Assembly: GCA_021771675.1 (NCBI GenBank) | Contig: JAETOP010000033.1 | Span: forward strand, 1-31,574 | Reading direction: 5' to 3' | DNA from: Oscillospiraceae bacterium | GTDB taxonomy: Bacteria; Bacillota_A; Clostridia; Oscillospirales; Oscillospiraceae | DNA: 31,574 bases | Shown: in pieces, positions 23,725 to 31,458 of the stretch | Numbering within the stretch: position 1 is the first letter of the stretch | Layout of the letters: each line of letters opens with the position of its first letter | Translations under genes and position numbers: made by a program | The notes under the pieces: model-generated | Seen by the model: only the letters and a program-made list of their open reading frames with translations | Databases searched by the model: none | What the model was told of the DNA's origin: nothing

Positions 23725-24588
23725 CTACTCAATGTGGACGTGGTTGTTGATGTGATCCTGGCAGTAGCAGTAGTAGCCCTTGCACCGGGAGCAGTAGCGG
23801 AATTCCAGCTCAGGGTTCGACACATCGGTGCGTCCGCAGACGGTGCAGCGGTGGGTGTAGGGCGCTTTTGGGGTGGCGTGGGAGGCTTCGTAGGATCCGG
23901 CCTCGAAGTGGATAATCCGGCTTTTTTGACCCTGGGGCTTTTTGCGAAAGAGCCGCCGGGCATTGGCCCGCCAGGTAATGGGGATTACATTCAGCACGTC
24001 CTTGCCGAAAAACAGGAAGTAGTTGGCAAGGGAAACCACCGGGAACAGATTGTAGGGGAAGGAACTGGTAAACAGCCCAAGCAGGACGATTGCCAGGTCG
24101 AACAGAGCGAAAATCCATGCGCGGACGGGAATGATGAAAAACAGCAGAAAGCTGGAATCGGGGAACAGGGTGGCGTAGGACAGGAACAGGCTCATGTTCA
24201 GATAATAGACGCTGGCCTGTCCTCCAAATATCAGGCAGTATATATCCATCATCACCACACCGGTGAGATAGAACAGATTGAACCGCAGGGTGCCCCAGAT
24301 ATTTTCCATGGCCTGCCCAAGGGAGTAATAGCAGAGCAGTGCGATGGCAGTCAGAAGCAGATTGCCGCCCCCAAAGGTCAGCGGGTAGGAAAACAGCCGC
24401 CAAACTTCACCGGATAAAATCCGGGTGCGGTCAAAGCACAGCAGGTAATACAGGTAATTATTTTGAGAAACCATGCTCAGCAGGTACACCACCGCACTGC
24501 CGGAGCAGATATAGAGCATCAGATTTCTGATGCCCTTGTTCCGGTTGCGAAAACAGAAGCGCTCGAAGGATCTGCGGAAATTCTTCAA
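23725..24588 (-). CDS. Rhomboid-fold membrane protein without visible catalytic residues, with zinc-binding tail
   Basis: The 287-aa protein has about six membrane helices in rhomboid order: [36 protein letters not shown] (matching the rhomboid ExxxG-R region), then [20 protein letters not shown]. In active rhomboid proteases the serine sits in GxSG just before the latter block; here that stretch is [10 protein letters not shown], and no AH motif with the catalytic histidine follows ([10 protein letters not shown] instead). It is therefore probably an inactive pseudoprotease. The C-terminal, presumably cytoplasmic tail has CTVCGRTD and [15 protein letters not shown], a probable zinc-binding module. 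I start at the TTG at 24588, nine bases after AGGAG; the TTG at 24597 would abut it. Confidence 0.8.
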   Translation of the reverse strand: MKNFRRSFERFCFRNRNKGIRNLMLYICSGSAVVYLLSMVSQNNYLYYLLCFDRTRILSGEVWRLFSYPLTFGGGNLLLTAIALLCYYSLGQAMENIWGTLRFNLFYLTGVVMMDIYCLIFGGQASVYYLNMSLFLSYATLFPDSSFLLFFIIPVRAWIFALFDLAIVLLGLFTSSFPYNLFPVVSLANYFLFFGKDVLNVIPITWRANARRLFRKKPQGQKSRIIHFEAGSYEASHATPKAPYTHRCTVCGRTDVSNPELEFRYCSRCKGYYCYCQDHINNHVHIE

Positions 24589-24619
24589 TGAACTCAACTC
24601 CTAAAAATAGCTTGTACCA

Positions 24620-24652
24620 ATTATACCATGAAGAGAAGCGAAATGGTATAAT
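24620..24652. promoter_or_regulatory. Inverted pair of extended -10 promoters
   Basis: ATTATACCAT (24620-24629) and ATGGTATAAT (24643-24652) are perfect inverted repeats 13 bases apart. Each carries TGGTATAAT, an extended -10 element, on opposite strands. The minus-strand copy is well placed for the rhomboid-glpK unit. The region 24653-24790 holds two further imperfect hairpins (for example TAGCCG-TTTTG-CGGCTA near 24713) but no gene. Confidence 0.5.
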
Positions 24653-24799
24653 ATTGTCATGTTTTCCGGTTCCCGGCGCAGCCGGGGAGGAAAACGGCAT
24701 TTAATTAAGTATAGTAGCCGTTTTGCGGCTATTATACCACAGTTGGAGGAAAAGTCCATATCGGATTTGTGAACAATGGAGGAAAGTTTCCCACAATAC

Positions 24800-24827
24800 T
24801 TGACAATTTTGAAACAGGCGCTATAAT
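24800..24827 (+). promoter_or_regulatory. Promoter of metK
   Basis: Consensus TTGACA (24800-24805), a 16-base spacer and TATAAT (24822-24827) point at the SAM riboswitch and metK. Confidence 0.9.
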
Positions 24828-24856
24828 ATCCATACAAAATTGAAAACTGCATACAG

Positions 24857-24985
24857 CCTTATCAAGAGCGGTGGAGGGAACGGCCCGATGAAACCCAGCA
24901 ACCTGTTATTCAAGGTGCTAAATCCGGCGGCAACGAAAGATGAGGATTCGATACTGACGCACATCGAATCTTCGGTGTGCGTTTT
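24857..24985 (+). promoter_or_regulatory. SAM-I (S-box) riboswitch controlling metK
   Basis: The aptamer (about 24857-24949) has the core TTATCAAGAGCGGTGGAGGG, GGCCCGATGAAACCCAGCAA, and AAGGTGCTAAATCC with the closing GATGAG. The expression platform follows. A terminator stem (ACGCACATCG, 24957-24966, with CGGTGTGCGT, 24973-24982) ends in a T-run. An alternative antiterminator pairs GATTCGAT (24945-24952) with ATCGAATC (24963-24970). As known for this class, SAM binding should favour the terminator and switch metK off. Confidence 0.97.
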
Positions 24986-25032
24986 CATTTTGTTCTGAAT
25001 TTTACAGTGCGCATAGAAAGAAAGGAACAAAC

Positions 25033-26184
25033 ATGGAAAAAAGATTTTTTACCTCCGAATGTGTGACAAACGGCCATCCCGACAAGGTGGCGGATTCCAT
25101 TTCCGATGCCATCCTGGATGCCTGTCTGGCCCAGGATCCGGATTCACGGGTGGCCTGTGAGACCATGGTCACCACGGACTTCTGCCTGATCTGCGGTGAG
25201 ATTACCACCAAGGCGGTGGTGGATTACTCCGCTGTTGCCCGGGAGGCCATCCGCAGAATCGGCTATGTCTATCCCGGCGACGGCTTTGACGCCGAAACCG
25301 TGGAAATCCAGTGCCGGATTCACACCCAGTCCGCCGACATTGCCATGGGCACCAACGACCTGGTGGGCGGCGCCGGGGATCAGGGTATGATGTTCGGCGG
25401 CGCCTGCACCCAGACCCCGGAGCTGATGCCCATGCCCATTGCCCTGGCCCGGGCGCTGAGCAACCGGCTCACCGAATGCGTCCACTCCACCGACCTGCTC
25501 CGCCCCGACGGTAAGACCCAGGTTACTGTGGAATTCGACGAGAAGGGCAATGTGGTGGGGGTGGACACCGTGGTGGTGTCCGTGATGCACACCCACGCCT
25601 TTGAAATTGAAGAGCTTCGCAAGTATGTGATCCAGGCAGTGATTGCACCGGTGCTGGAGCGCTACGGCTTCCGGCTGGAGGATGTAAAGCACATTTTCAT
25701 CAACCCCACCGGCAATTTCGTCATCGGCGGCCCCAACGGGGACACTGGCCTGACGGGCAGAAAAATCATTGTGGATACCTACGGCGGCTTCTTCTCCCAC
25801 GGCGGCGGCGCTTTTTCCGGCAAGGACCCCACCAAGGTGGACCGCAGCGCCGCTTACCTGGCCCGGTACATGGCCAAGAACCTGGTGGCCGCCGGACTGG
25901 CGGACAAGGTACAGGTGCAGCTGGCCTACGCCATTGGCGTGGCGGAGCCTGTCTCCGTCCGGGTGGAGAGCTTCGGCACTGGCCGGATTTCCGAGGAGCG
26001 GATGACAGAACTGCTGCGAAAGACTGTGGATATGACCCCTGCCGGGATCATCCATCGTTTTGATCTGCGTCGGCCTATCTATTCCGCCACCGCCGCCAAC
26101 GGCCATTTCGGCGTGGAGGACCGCCCCTGGGAGCGGACTGATCTGGCTGAAACCCTGAAAGAATTGGCCCAGGAAGCCAATTAG
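25033..26184 (+). CDS. metK: S-adenosylmethionine synthetase
   Basis: The enzyme makes S-adenosylmethionine from methionine and ATP. The 383-aa protein shows [17 protein letters not shown] (His15, Asp17, Lys18), [10 protein letters not shown] and [19 protein letters not shown], the family signatures. AAAGGA precedes the ATG. Expression is governed by the SAM-I riboswitch upstream, a classic feedback loop. The stop codon falls at the start of a TTAGGAATTAG repeat (from 26179), as also happens to the gene ending at 1814. Confidence 0.98.
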   Translation: MEKRFFTSECVTNGHPDKVADSISDAILDACLAQDPDSRVACETMVTTDFCLICGEITTKAVVDYSAVAREAIRRIGYVYPGDGFDAETVEIQCRIHTQSADIAMGTNDLVGGAGDQGMMFGGACTQTPELMPMPIALARALSNRLTECVHSTDLLRPDGKTQVTVEFDEKGNVVGVDTVVVSVMHTHAFEIEELRKYVIQAVIAPVLERYGFRLEDVKHIFINPTGNFVIGGPNGDTGLTGRKIIVDTYGGFFSHGGGAFSGKDPTKVDRSAAYLARYMAKNLVAAGLADKVQVQLAYAIGVAEPVSVRVESFGTGRISEERMTELLRKTVDMTPAGIIHRFDLRRPIYSATAANGHFGVEDRPWERTDLAETLKELAQEAN

Positions 26185-26237
26185 GAATTAGAAGTTAGGA
26201 ATTGTGCATACGGCCTGGTAAATTGGTGCTTGGCGGT
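26179..26237. repeat. TTAGGAATTAG-type repeat after metK
   Basis: AATTAGGAATTAGAAGTTAGG leads into a GCATAC segment and AAATTGGTGCTT, the same order as 1794-1852. It joins directly to repeat copy B. Confidence 0.7.
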
Positions 26238-26335
26238 ACGTTGAGTGGTAATGGGTAAAGGCCTCTGAGGAAGGCTCCCCTGTGCAAGGGGAGCTGGCAC
26301 GACGTAAGCCGTGACTGAGGGACTGTGCAGTAAAA
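26238..26335 (-). repeat. Dispersed palindromic repeat, copy B
   Basis: In reverse orientation it matches 1-93: the ACTGCACAGTCCCTCAGTCA block, the CTCCCCT/AGGGGAG hairpin and TTACCCATTACCACTCAACG. The small internal hairpin differs (ACGGCTTACGTCGT). With copy C it forms an inverted pair about 80 bases apart. Confidence 0.8.
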
Positions 26336-26413
26336 TGTTGCGAATTCACACATTGTTGGGCGAAAAGGAAACACCTTTCCACATTGGACTTTAAGATCAT
26401 TTCAGTGCCTGTT

Positions 26414-26498
26414 GTACAGTCCCCCAGTCAGCTTCGCTGACAGCCCCCCTTACACAGAGGGGCCTCCCTCAGAAACCGTCACGCTTCACCACTCAACG
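26414..26498 (+). repeat. Dispersed palindromic repeat, copy C
   Basis: It matches copy A through GTCAGCTTCGCTGACAGC, the TTACACAG loop and CCACTCAACG, with more changes than copy B. The spacer 26336-26413 between the two copies shows no feature. Confidence 0.75.
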
Positions 26499-26555
26499 GA
26501 CTGCCAACTTACAATTCGCAGAACAAAACCGGGAAGCCAAAAGTGAATCATCAAG

Positions 26556-26590
26556 GGCGGAGATGCTGAAATTCCATCGGCATCTCCGCC
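26556..26590 (-). terminator. Hairpin downstream of dpaB
   Basis: GGCGGAGATGC and GCATCTCCGCC, extended by three weaker pairs, form a stem about 30 bases past the dpaB stop. No U-run follows on the minus strand, so it is a probable terminator only by position. Confidence 0.5.
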
Positions 26591-26620
26591 AGTTTACTTG
26601 ATATATAGATTGATGATCTG

Positions 26621-27184
26621 CTATACGAGCAGCGGCTGGAGCTGTACCCCCTGCATGGCCAATTCCATTGTTTCAGAAATCAAATCGAAATGCGCAACCA
26701 GGGAGGTGGGCTTCTTTTGGGAATCATCCTGACCATAGGGGACGAAATAGTAGTTCTTCCTGGCCAGCAGCCTGCCGATGTTCTCTGCGGCTCCGGCCAG
26801 ACCATCGTTGGTGGATACGGCGACTACCACCGGCCGCCCGTTCCGGAGGTGACTTTTGGCTGCCATGGCCACGGGGGTGTCCGCAATGCTGTTACTCAGC
26901 TTTGCCAGGGTGTTGCCGGTGCAGGGGGCAATGACAAGCACATCCAGCAGCTTTTTCGGCCCGATGGGCTCCGCTTCAGCAATGGTGGTAATCACCTCTC
27001 TGCCGCAGATTTCCCGGGCCCGGGCAAGAAAATCCGCTGCCTTGCCGAAGCGGCTGTCCGTCGAAGCGGAGACGGTGGAAAAGATGGGGTAGACCGTATG
27101 CTCCTTTGCCAGCTGCTCCATTATTGGGAATACCTTTGCAAAGGTACAAAAGGACCCGCACACTGCAAATCCGATATTCATCAT
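26621..27184 (-). CDS. dpaB: Dipicolinate synthase subunit B
   Basis: DpaB (SpoVFB) works with DpaA to make dipicolinic acid, the calcium chelator of the spore core, in the mother cell. The 187-aa flavoprotein-type subunit starts MNIGFAVCGSFCTFAKVFP and has PIGPKKLLDVLVIAPCTGNTLAKL and AMAAKSHLRNGRPVVVAVSTNDGL, typical of the family. Its ATG overlaps the dpaA stop (ATGATGA), and GAGGAGG lies just upstream inside dpaA. Confidence 0.95.
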   Translation of the reverse strand: MMNIGFAVCGSFCTFAKVFPIMEQLAKEHTVYPIFSTVSASTDSRFGKAADFLARAREICGREVITTIAEAEPIGPKKLLDVLVIAPCTGNTLAKLSNSIADTPVAMAAKSHLRNGRPVVVAVSTNDGLAGAAENIGRLLARKNYYFVPYGQDDSQKKPTSLVAHFDLISETMELAMQGVQLQPLLV

Positions 27185-27936
27185 GTATCCTCCTCAATCA
27201 GACGGAGAATGGTATCCGCCATCAGCTTCCCGGCGCTTTCCGGGGCCATGATCCCGGGCAGGCCGTTGGCCTTGACCACATCGTCCCCCTCGATCCCGCT
27301 CAGGGAGGCCAGCTCAATTTTCAGGGCATCCGGGCATTGAACGGACAACTCTTTATGGATCATCATGGCGGGAGCTGTGTTGAAAATGATCTGGAACTCA
27401 TGGATATGTCTGGCAATGGCCTCCGGGGAAAGGGCCTGCATTCCAAAGGAGCGGGCCTCCCCACGGTGGCCGGGATCCCGGGAGAGAATGGTAACTCTGC
27501 TGCCATAGGCTTTTAGCAGGAAAGCAAGGTGCTTTCCGATGCGCCCCCAGCCCACAATCAGCACGGATGACCGCCGGAGGGTGAAGGGAATCCGCTCCGA
27601 TGCCACCCGAAGGGCGCACTCCGCCGTGATGGCAGCGTTTTCAAATTGGTATGTATCATCTGTCAGTAAATCCAAAACACGGTGGGATGGATACAGGTTT
27701 TTTGGAATTCTCCCTCCGATCAGAGCAATTCCCTCGGGAAACTTGGACAGCAGCTGAGAAAAATCAGCCCCGCTTCGTAAGGTGCCATCGCTTTTGAAGC
27801 TGGGCACATCCAGCAGCAGATGGGTGGCCTCCGGCGTGATATGGTCCGCCACCGCCACTCCCCGGCGGTTTAATTCCTTTGCCGCCGCCAGGCAGGCGGG
27901 GGTGCACCCAGCGGGATAGATCAGAATGTTTGCCAT
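27181..27936 (-). CDS. dpaA: Dipicolinate synthase subunit A
   Basis: DpaA (SpoVFA) is the NAD(P)-dependent subunit that turns the dihydrodipicolinate-pathway intermediate into dipicolinate. Visible are the dinucleotide-binding VLIVGWGRIGKHLA (GWGRIG at 129-134), DIEL-like IELASLSGIEG and NGLPGIMAPESAG near the end. I start at ATG 27936 (MANILIYPAGC), eight bases after AGGAG, giving 251 aa. This is somewhat shorter than the roughly 300-aa Bacillus protein. A GTG-adjacent ATG at 27942 is too close to that site, and the long upstream extension of the frame is not family-like. It is coupled to dpaB. Confidence 0.92.
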   Translation of the reverse strand: MANILIYPAGCTPACLAAAKELNRRGVAVADHITPEATHLLLDVPSFKSDGTLRSGADFSQLLSKFPEGIALIGGRIPKNLYPSHRVLDLLTDDTYQFENAAITAECALRVASERIPFTLRRSSVLIVGWGRIGKHLAFLLKAYGSRVTILSRDPGHRGEARSFGMQALSPEAIARHIHEFQIIFNTAPAMMIHKELSVQCPDALKIELASLSGIEGDDVVKANGLPGIMAPESAGKLMADTILRLIEEDT

Positions 27937-27956
27937 AGTCATCACTCCTGTGTTCC

Positions 27957-27983
27957 AGAATATGACATGAGGGCCGGGGGGGT
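27957..27983 (-). promoter_or_regulatory. Possible mother-cell sigma (SigK/SigE-like) promoter of dpaAB
   Basis: On the minus strand AC (27983-27982), a 17-base spacer and CATATTCT (27964-27957) fit the AC-N16/17-CATAnnnT pattern of SigK promoters. It lies 21 bases before the dpaA ATG, in a gap with no vegetative promoter facing dpaA. Confidence 0.4.
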
Positions 27984-27999
27984 TACAAGATGTTTTTTC

Positions 28000-28027
28000 T
28001 TGATTTTTTGACAGCAGCCTGTATAAT
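28000..28027 (+). promoter_or_regulatory. Promoter of the DUF4364 gene
   Basis: TTGATT (28000-28005), a 16-base spacer and TATAAT (28022-28027) precede the AGGAGGG site of the gene starting at 28051. It diverges from the dpaA promoter candidate. Confidence 0.65.
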
Positions 28028-28050
28028 AATTGATAAGAGGAGGGATATTC

Positions 28051-28593
28051 TTGCAAAGACTTGGTTTTGTTCACGATATGCTGGACGTGAAGGTGCTGAT
28101 TCTGTTTGTCATGTCCAGAGCCAGCTATCCTGCCACCATCCAGCAGATTTACGAGCTGTGCTATCAGGATGATTGTGTGAGCTATTTTGATGTGTGTACT
28201 GCCATTCCTCAGATGGTCAAGTCCGGCCATCTGGTGGAAAAGGAGCCGGATTTATATGAGATTACCGAGAAGGGGAAGGCCGACGGGGCCCTGACCCAGG
28301 ACTCTATCGCCTATACCGTCCGCTGCCGGGCGGAAAATGCTGTCAACCGGTTCAACCGCCAGCTCCGCCGAAGCAGCTTCGTGAGGACCCAGGTCATCCC
28401 CCGGGAGGGCGGCGACTGCTCTGTGATACTTTCTTTGGACGATGAGAGCGGCAATTTGATGACTCTGGAGCTGGTGGCCCCCAATCAGCGCCAGGCGGTT
28501 CGGCTGGGAAAGCTCTTTGAGAAGAAGGCGGAGATTATCTATAATATGACCATGGCAGAACTTTTGGACGAAGAGGACGAAATTGACTCCTGA
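28051..28593 (+). CDS. DUF4364 family protein
   Basis: The 180-aa protein matches DUF4364, a clostridial family with an N-terminal winged-helix-like region (FVHDMLDVKVLILFVMSRA, then IQQIYELC, YFDVCTAIPQMVKSGHLVEK, YEITEKGK) and a beta-rich C-terminal half. A DNA-binding role is plausible but unproven. The start is a TTG at 28051, seven bases after AGGAGG; an upstream TTG at 28030 lacks such a site. It is divergent from dpaA and followed by the HPF gene, which has its own promoter. Confidence 0.85.
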   Translation: MQRLGFVHDMLDVKVLILFVMSRASYPATIQQIYELCYQDDCVSYFDVCTAIPQMVKSGHLVEKEPDLYEITEKGKADGALTQDSIAYTVRCRAENAVNRFNRQLRRSSFVRTQVIPREGGDCSVILSLDDESGNLMTLELVAPNQRQAVRLGKLFEKKAEIIYNMTMAELLDEEDEIDS

Positions 28594-28597
28594 CCCC

Positions 28598-28626
28598 TTG
28601 CCGAAAGCCCTAAATGGTGGTATAGT
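28598..28626 (+). promoter_or_regulatory. Promoter of the HPF gene
   Basis: TTGCCG (28598-28603), a 17-base spacer and TATAGT (28621-28626) begin five bases after the DUF4364 stop. Confidence 0.65.
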
Positions 28627-28670
28627 TTAACTACACCGGAAAACCGGTACATAGAAAGGAGCTGCCGCAT

Positions 28671-29210
28671 ATGAAATTCCAGTACAGTGAAAAAAAAGTC
28701 AAGCTGCCCGAGAAGGTTCACGCCTATGCAGAGAAAAAAGTGACCAAGCTGGCGCGCTACTTTGAGGAGGATGCGGAAGCACTGATTGTATTTTCTGTGG
28801 AGAAGAACCGGAACAATGTGGAGCTTACCGTCCACGGGGCCGGTACCTGGTTCCGGGCTTCAGAGAGTACTTCCGATATGTTTGCTTCCATTGATGCCGC
28901 CGTTGCTACCATCGAGGGGCAGATTCGCAAGAACAAAACCCGTCTGGCCAGACGCCTGCGGCAGGATGCCTTCGTCAGGAGCGTCCAGGAGGAGACCTCC
29001 TTCGCCCCCGAAACCGCTGAGGACGACCTGAGCATCACCCGCACCAAGCACTTCTATTTCCGCCCCATGACCAGAGAAGAAGCCGTGCTCCAGATGAACC
29101 TGCTGGGCCATACCTTCTTTGCCTTCCGGGACGAAGATAACGGCGGTTCCTTTGCCGTGGTCTATAAGAGAAACGACGGCGGCTATGGACTGATCGACGA
29201 CGCCGAATAA
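28671..29210 (+). CDS. hpf: Ribosome hibernation promoting factor, long form
   Basis: The protein binds idle ribosomes and, in its long form, pairs them as inactive 100S dimers in stationary phase. The 179-aa length, an N-terminal ribosome-binding domain (residues 1-100, with a KKVKLPEKVHAYAEKKVTKLARYF start) and the C-terminal dimerisation domain (about 125-179: ITRTKHFYFRPMTREEAVLQMNLLGHTFFAF) mark the long type. AAAGGAG precedes the ATG, and a strong terminator follows at 29225. Confidence 0.95.
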   Translation: MKFQYSEKKVKLPEKVHAYAEKKVTKLARYFEEDAEALIVFSVEKNRNNVELTVHGAGTWFRASESTSDMFASIDAAVATIEGQIRKNKTRLARRLRQDAFVRSVQEETSFAPETAEDDLSITRTKHFYFRPMTREEAVLQMNLLGHTFFAFRDEDNGGSFAVVYKRNDGGYGLIDDAE

Positions 29211-29224
29211 CCCAATACCCCTTC

Positions 29225-29254
29225 CCCCCTGCGGTTTACCGCAGGGGGATTTTT
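29225..29254 (+). terminator. Intrinsic terminator of hpf
   Basis: A perfect 10-bp stem (CCCCCTGCGG with CCGCAGGGGG) around TTTA is followed by ATTTTT. Confidence 0.95.
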
Positions 29255-29265
29255 ATAAAAAGGTC

Positions 29266-29318
29266 TTGACATTTCTGTATGAATGTGTTATTGTACTAAT
29301 GCACTAATACAGTAGCAC
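29266..29318 (+). promoter_or_regulatory. Promoter and likely GntR operator
   Basis: TTGACA (29266-29271), a 17-base spacer and TATTGT (29289-29294) form the promoter. Directly over and after the -10 lies GTACTAATGCACTAATAC followed by AGTAGCAC, with ACTAAT repeats and TACT/AGTA symmetry. YtrA-type regulators commonly bind such sites at their own promoter, so autoregulation is inferred. Confidence 0.7.
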
Positions 29319-29331
29319 AGAGGAGGCGCCT

Positions 29332-29706
29332 ATGAACTGGAAATTTGCAGGGGACCGTCCGCTCTATCAGCAGATTATGGCGCTGATTCGAGGGGCGATC
29401 CTGAGAGGGGAGCTGCCCCCCGGGGGGAAAATTCCCTCCGTCCGGGATCTGGCGGCGGAGGCCCAGGTCAACCCCAACACCATGCAGCGGGCCATGACAG
29501 AACTGGAGCGGGAAGGGCTGCTTGTCAGCGGCGGAACCAGCGGACGTACCATCACGGAGAATTCAGAAATTTTGGAGCAAATGCGGGATGGTGCTCTGAG
29601 GGAGCTGGCGCAGGAGTGCGCGGAAAAATTTATGGTGTTCGGCATTACGCCGACCCAGGCAGCACAGCTGCTGCTGAATTTGGAAAAAGAGAAGGAGGAA
29701 ATGTAA
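29332..29706 (+). CDS. GntR family regulator, YtrA subfamily
   Basis: This 124-aa regulator has an N-terminal winged helix (PLYQQIMALIRGAILRGELPPGGKIPSVRDLAAEAQVNPNTMQRAM...) and a short helical C-terminal tail in place of a large ligand domain, which is the YtrA arrangement. AGGAGG lies five bases before the ATG. The gene leads an operon with an ABC ATPase and permease, the usual YtrA context, where the transporter is often induced by envelope-active compounds. The inducer is unknown here. Confidence 0.93.
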   Translation: MNWKFAGDRPLYQQIMALIRGAILRGELPPGGKIPSVRDLAAEAQVNPNTMQRAMTELEREGLLVSGGTSGRTITENSEILEQMRDGALRELAQECAEKFMVFGITPTQAAQLLLNLEKEKEEM

Positions 29707-30417
29707 ATGGACTGTGTGCTGAGAGCCACCGGTTTGACCAAGCGCTATCACGGAAATCCGGCGCTGGATAACTTGAACCTGGAGCTGAATCAGGGCAGAA
29801 TCATCGGTTTGCTGGGCCCTAACGGCAGCGGCAAGACCACTTTCATCAAAATGGCGGCGGGGCTCCTGACCCCCACCGCCGGAGAGCTCACCATCTGCGG
29901 TGAGAAGATCGGCCCGGCCAGTAAGGCAATGGTGTCCTACCTGCCCGACCGCACCTGCTTTAGCAAGCAGCGCAAGGTTTCTGAGCTGCTGGACTTTTTC
30001 GGAGACTTTTATCAGGACTTTGACCGGAGCCGGGCGGAGCAGATGCTCACTGCTCTGGGCATCGATCCGGGGGCAAGGATGCGCACCCTGTCCAAGGGCA
30101 CCCAGGAGAAGGTGCAGCTGGTGCTCACCATGTCCCGCAGAGCACGACTCTATCTGCTGGATGAGCCCATTGGCGGCGTAGACCCCGCTGCCAGAGACTA
30201 CATTCTAAATACCATCATCAACAATTATGATCCCAGCGCAACGGTGCTGATTTCTACCCACCTGATTTCCGACGTGGAGCGGGTGCTGGATGAATTTGTG
30301 TTCTTGTATCAGGGCAAGGTGATCCAGAAGGGCGAGGCAGATGCCATTCGGGAAGAGACCGGGAAGTCCCTGGATGAACTGTTTCGGGAGGTGTTCAAAT
30401 GTTTACCAAACTGCTAA
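29707..30417 (+). CDS. ABC transporter ATP-binding protein (YtrB-like)
   Basis: The 236-aa ATPase has Walker A GPNGSGKTT (residues 37-45), an altered signature LSKGTQEKVQL, Walker B LYLLDEPIGGVD and switch histidine in LISTHLISD. It starts immediately after the gntR stop, with GAAGGAGG upstream inside gntR. It should energise the permease encoded next. Substrate unknown. Confidence 0.93.
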   Translation: MDCVLRATGLTKRYHGNPALDNLNLELNQGRIIGLLGPNGSGKTTFIKMAAGLLTPTAGELTICGEKIGPASKAMVSYLPDRTCFSKQRKVSELLDFFGDFYQDFDRSRAEQMLTALGIDPGARMRTLSKGTQEKVQLVLTMSRRARLYLLDEPIGGVDPAARDYILNTIINNYDPSATVLISTHLISDVERVLDEFVFLYQGKVIQKGEADAIREETGKSLDELFREVFKCLPNC

Positions 30418-31202
30418 AACACGAATGGCGTGCCACCCGGGGCACTCTGGGAATTCTCTGCTTGGTCAGCCTGGGAGCAGGTCTGCTGGGCGGCCTGACC
30501 ATGCGCTATCTGATATGGGTCGATACAGCGCGGGAGATGCAGCATGATGTAATTATTGTGCTGAGCGCGCTTGCCATGGTGGCTGCTGTGATTGCCGTGG
30601 GAGCGGCGGGAGTGGCGACGCTGTTCCTGCTGATCGGGAGATTCTACAAGAGCCGCTTTACCGACGAGGGCTATCTGACCTTTACGCTTCCGGTGAACGT
30701 CCACCAGAATCTGCTGTCCAGCATGGTCAATTCCATCATCGGCATGATCATTATGTTCGTTGTCATCTTCGCCGCCGTTATGATGTGGCTTTTCATCGGC
30801 CTTTCCGCTGTGGAAGGGTTTACAGAGGCGCTCCGGGATGTCCTGCCGAGATTCTGGGAGTCGGCTCATGAGGTATTTGAGGAATTTGGCCTGGGCAACA
30901 CGGCCCTGTTTTTGTCGAATGTTTTGATTAGCGGCATCTGCGAGCTGGTGGTGCTGATGCTGTCCGTGACCATTGGCTCCATCGCCGCTAAAAAGCACAA
31001 GGTACTGGCAGCTGTGGGCGTTTACTACGGAATTCATGTGGCTATGTCCATAGGCAGTGCAATCCTGTCAATACAGGTTGCCGCCAGCGATTTGGGCGTG
31101 CGGGCATTCTTCTGCTATACCCTTTTGATAACGGCGGCCATTGCGGTGGCAGGGTATTTCCTGATGTATTGGCTGATGGATAAAAAATTAAATCTGAATT
31201 AA
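30399..31202 (+). CDS. ABC transporter permease of the GntR operon
   Basis: This 267-aa membrane protein has about six hydrophobic helices and begins MFTKLLKHEWRATRGTLG, the typical amphipathic start of ABC-2-like permeases. It overlaps the ATPase gene by 19 bases, with GGGAGGTG before its ATG, so translation is coupled. Its stop codon TAA is part of the TTAA that starts the palindromic element at 31199. The last residues (MDKKLNLN) could therefore be native or altered by the insertion. No substrate can be inferred. Confidence 0.88.
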   Translation: MFTKLLKHEWRATRGTLGILCLVSLGAGLLGGLTMRYLIWVDTAREMQHDVIIVLSALAMVAAVIAVGAAGVATLFLLIGRFYKSRFTDEGYLTFTLPVNVHQNLLSSMVNSIIGMIIMFVVIFAAVMMWLFIGLSAVEGFTEALRDVLPRFWESAHEVFEEFGLGNTALFLSNVLISGICELVVLMLSVTIGSIAAKKHKVLAAVGVYYGIHVAMSIGSAILSIQVAASDLGVRAFFCYTLLITAAIAVAGYFLMYWLMDKKLNLN

Positions 31203-31367
31203 GGCAACACCGCACAATGGGAGCTTCGGCTTTCGGCGGATCTTTTGCCCCATCTGTGCAGTTTGAAAAGTGGGAAATACACAAAGTATTCCCGCCCTTT
31301 TCAAACTTTCAACTGGAGCAAAATCCCTCGCCGAAAGCTCTTGCCCCATTATGCGGTGTTGCCTTAA
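31199..31367. mobile_element. MITE-like palindromic element flanked by TTAA
   Basis: The two ends are near-perfect inverted repeats: AAGGCAACACCGCACAATGG at 31201 and, on the other strand, AAGGCAACACCGCATAATGG ending at 31365. Inner blocks also pair: GCTTTCGGCG in both arms, and GTTTGAAAAG with CTTTTCAAAC. The whole 169-base unit can therefore fold into one long hairpin. Both ends carry TTAA, which could be a target duplication (TTAA or TA). It encodes nothing and would have to be moved by a transposase elsewhere. Confidence 0.75.
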
Positions 31368-31378
31368 ATATACCAAAA

Positions 31379-31408
31379 GAATCGCTCCGTCATCCGACGG
31401 AGCGATTC
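31379..31408. terminator. Perfect 13-bp hairpin
   Basis: GAATCGCTCCGTC and GACGGAGCGATTC enclose ATCC. On the minus strand TTTTGG follows the stem, on the plus strand GGCATTT; it may end transcription from the permease operon or from outside the window. Confidence 0.55.
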
Positions 31409-31458
31409 GGCATTTCCAAGGCTTTCGACCTGTGCTCCGAGAAAATTCATAGAATCGA

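Noticed and set aside
26238..26498. CRISPR-like array
   Set aside because: Only two copies, inverted, of unequal length and without regular spacers.
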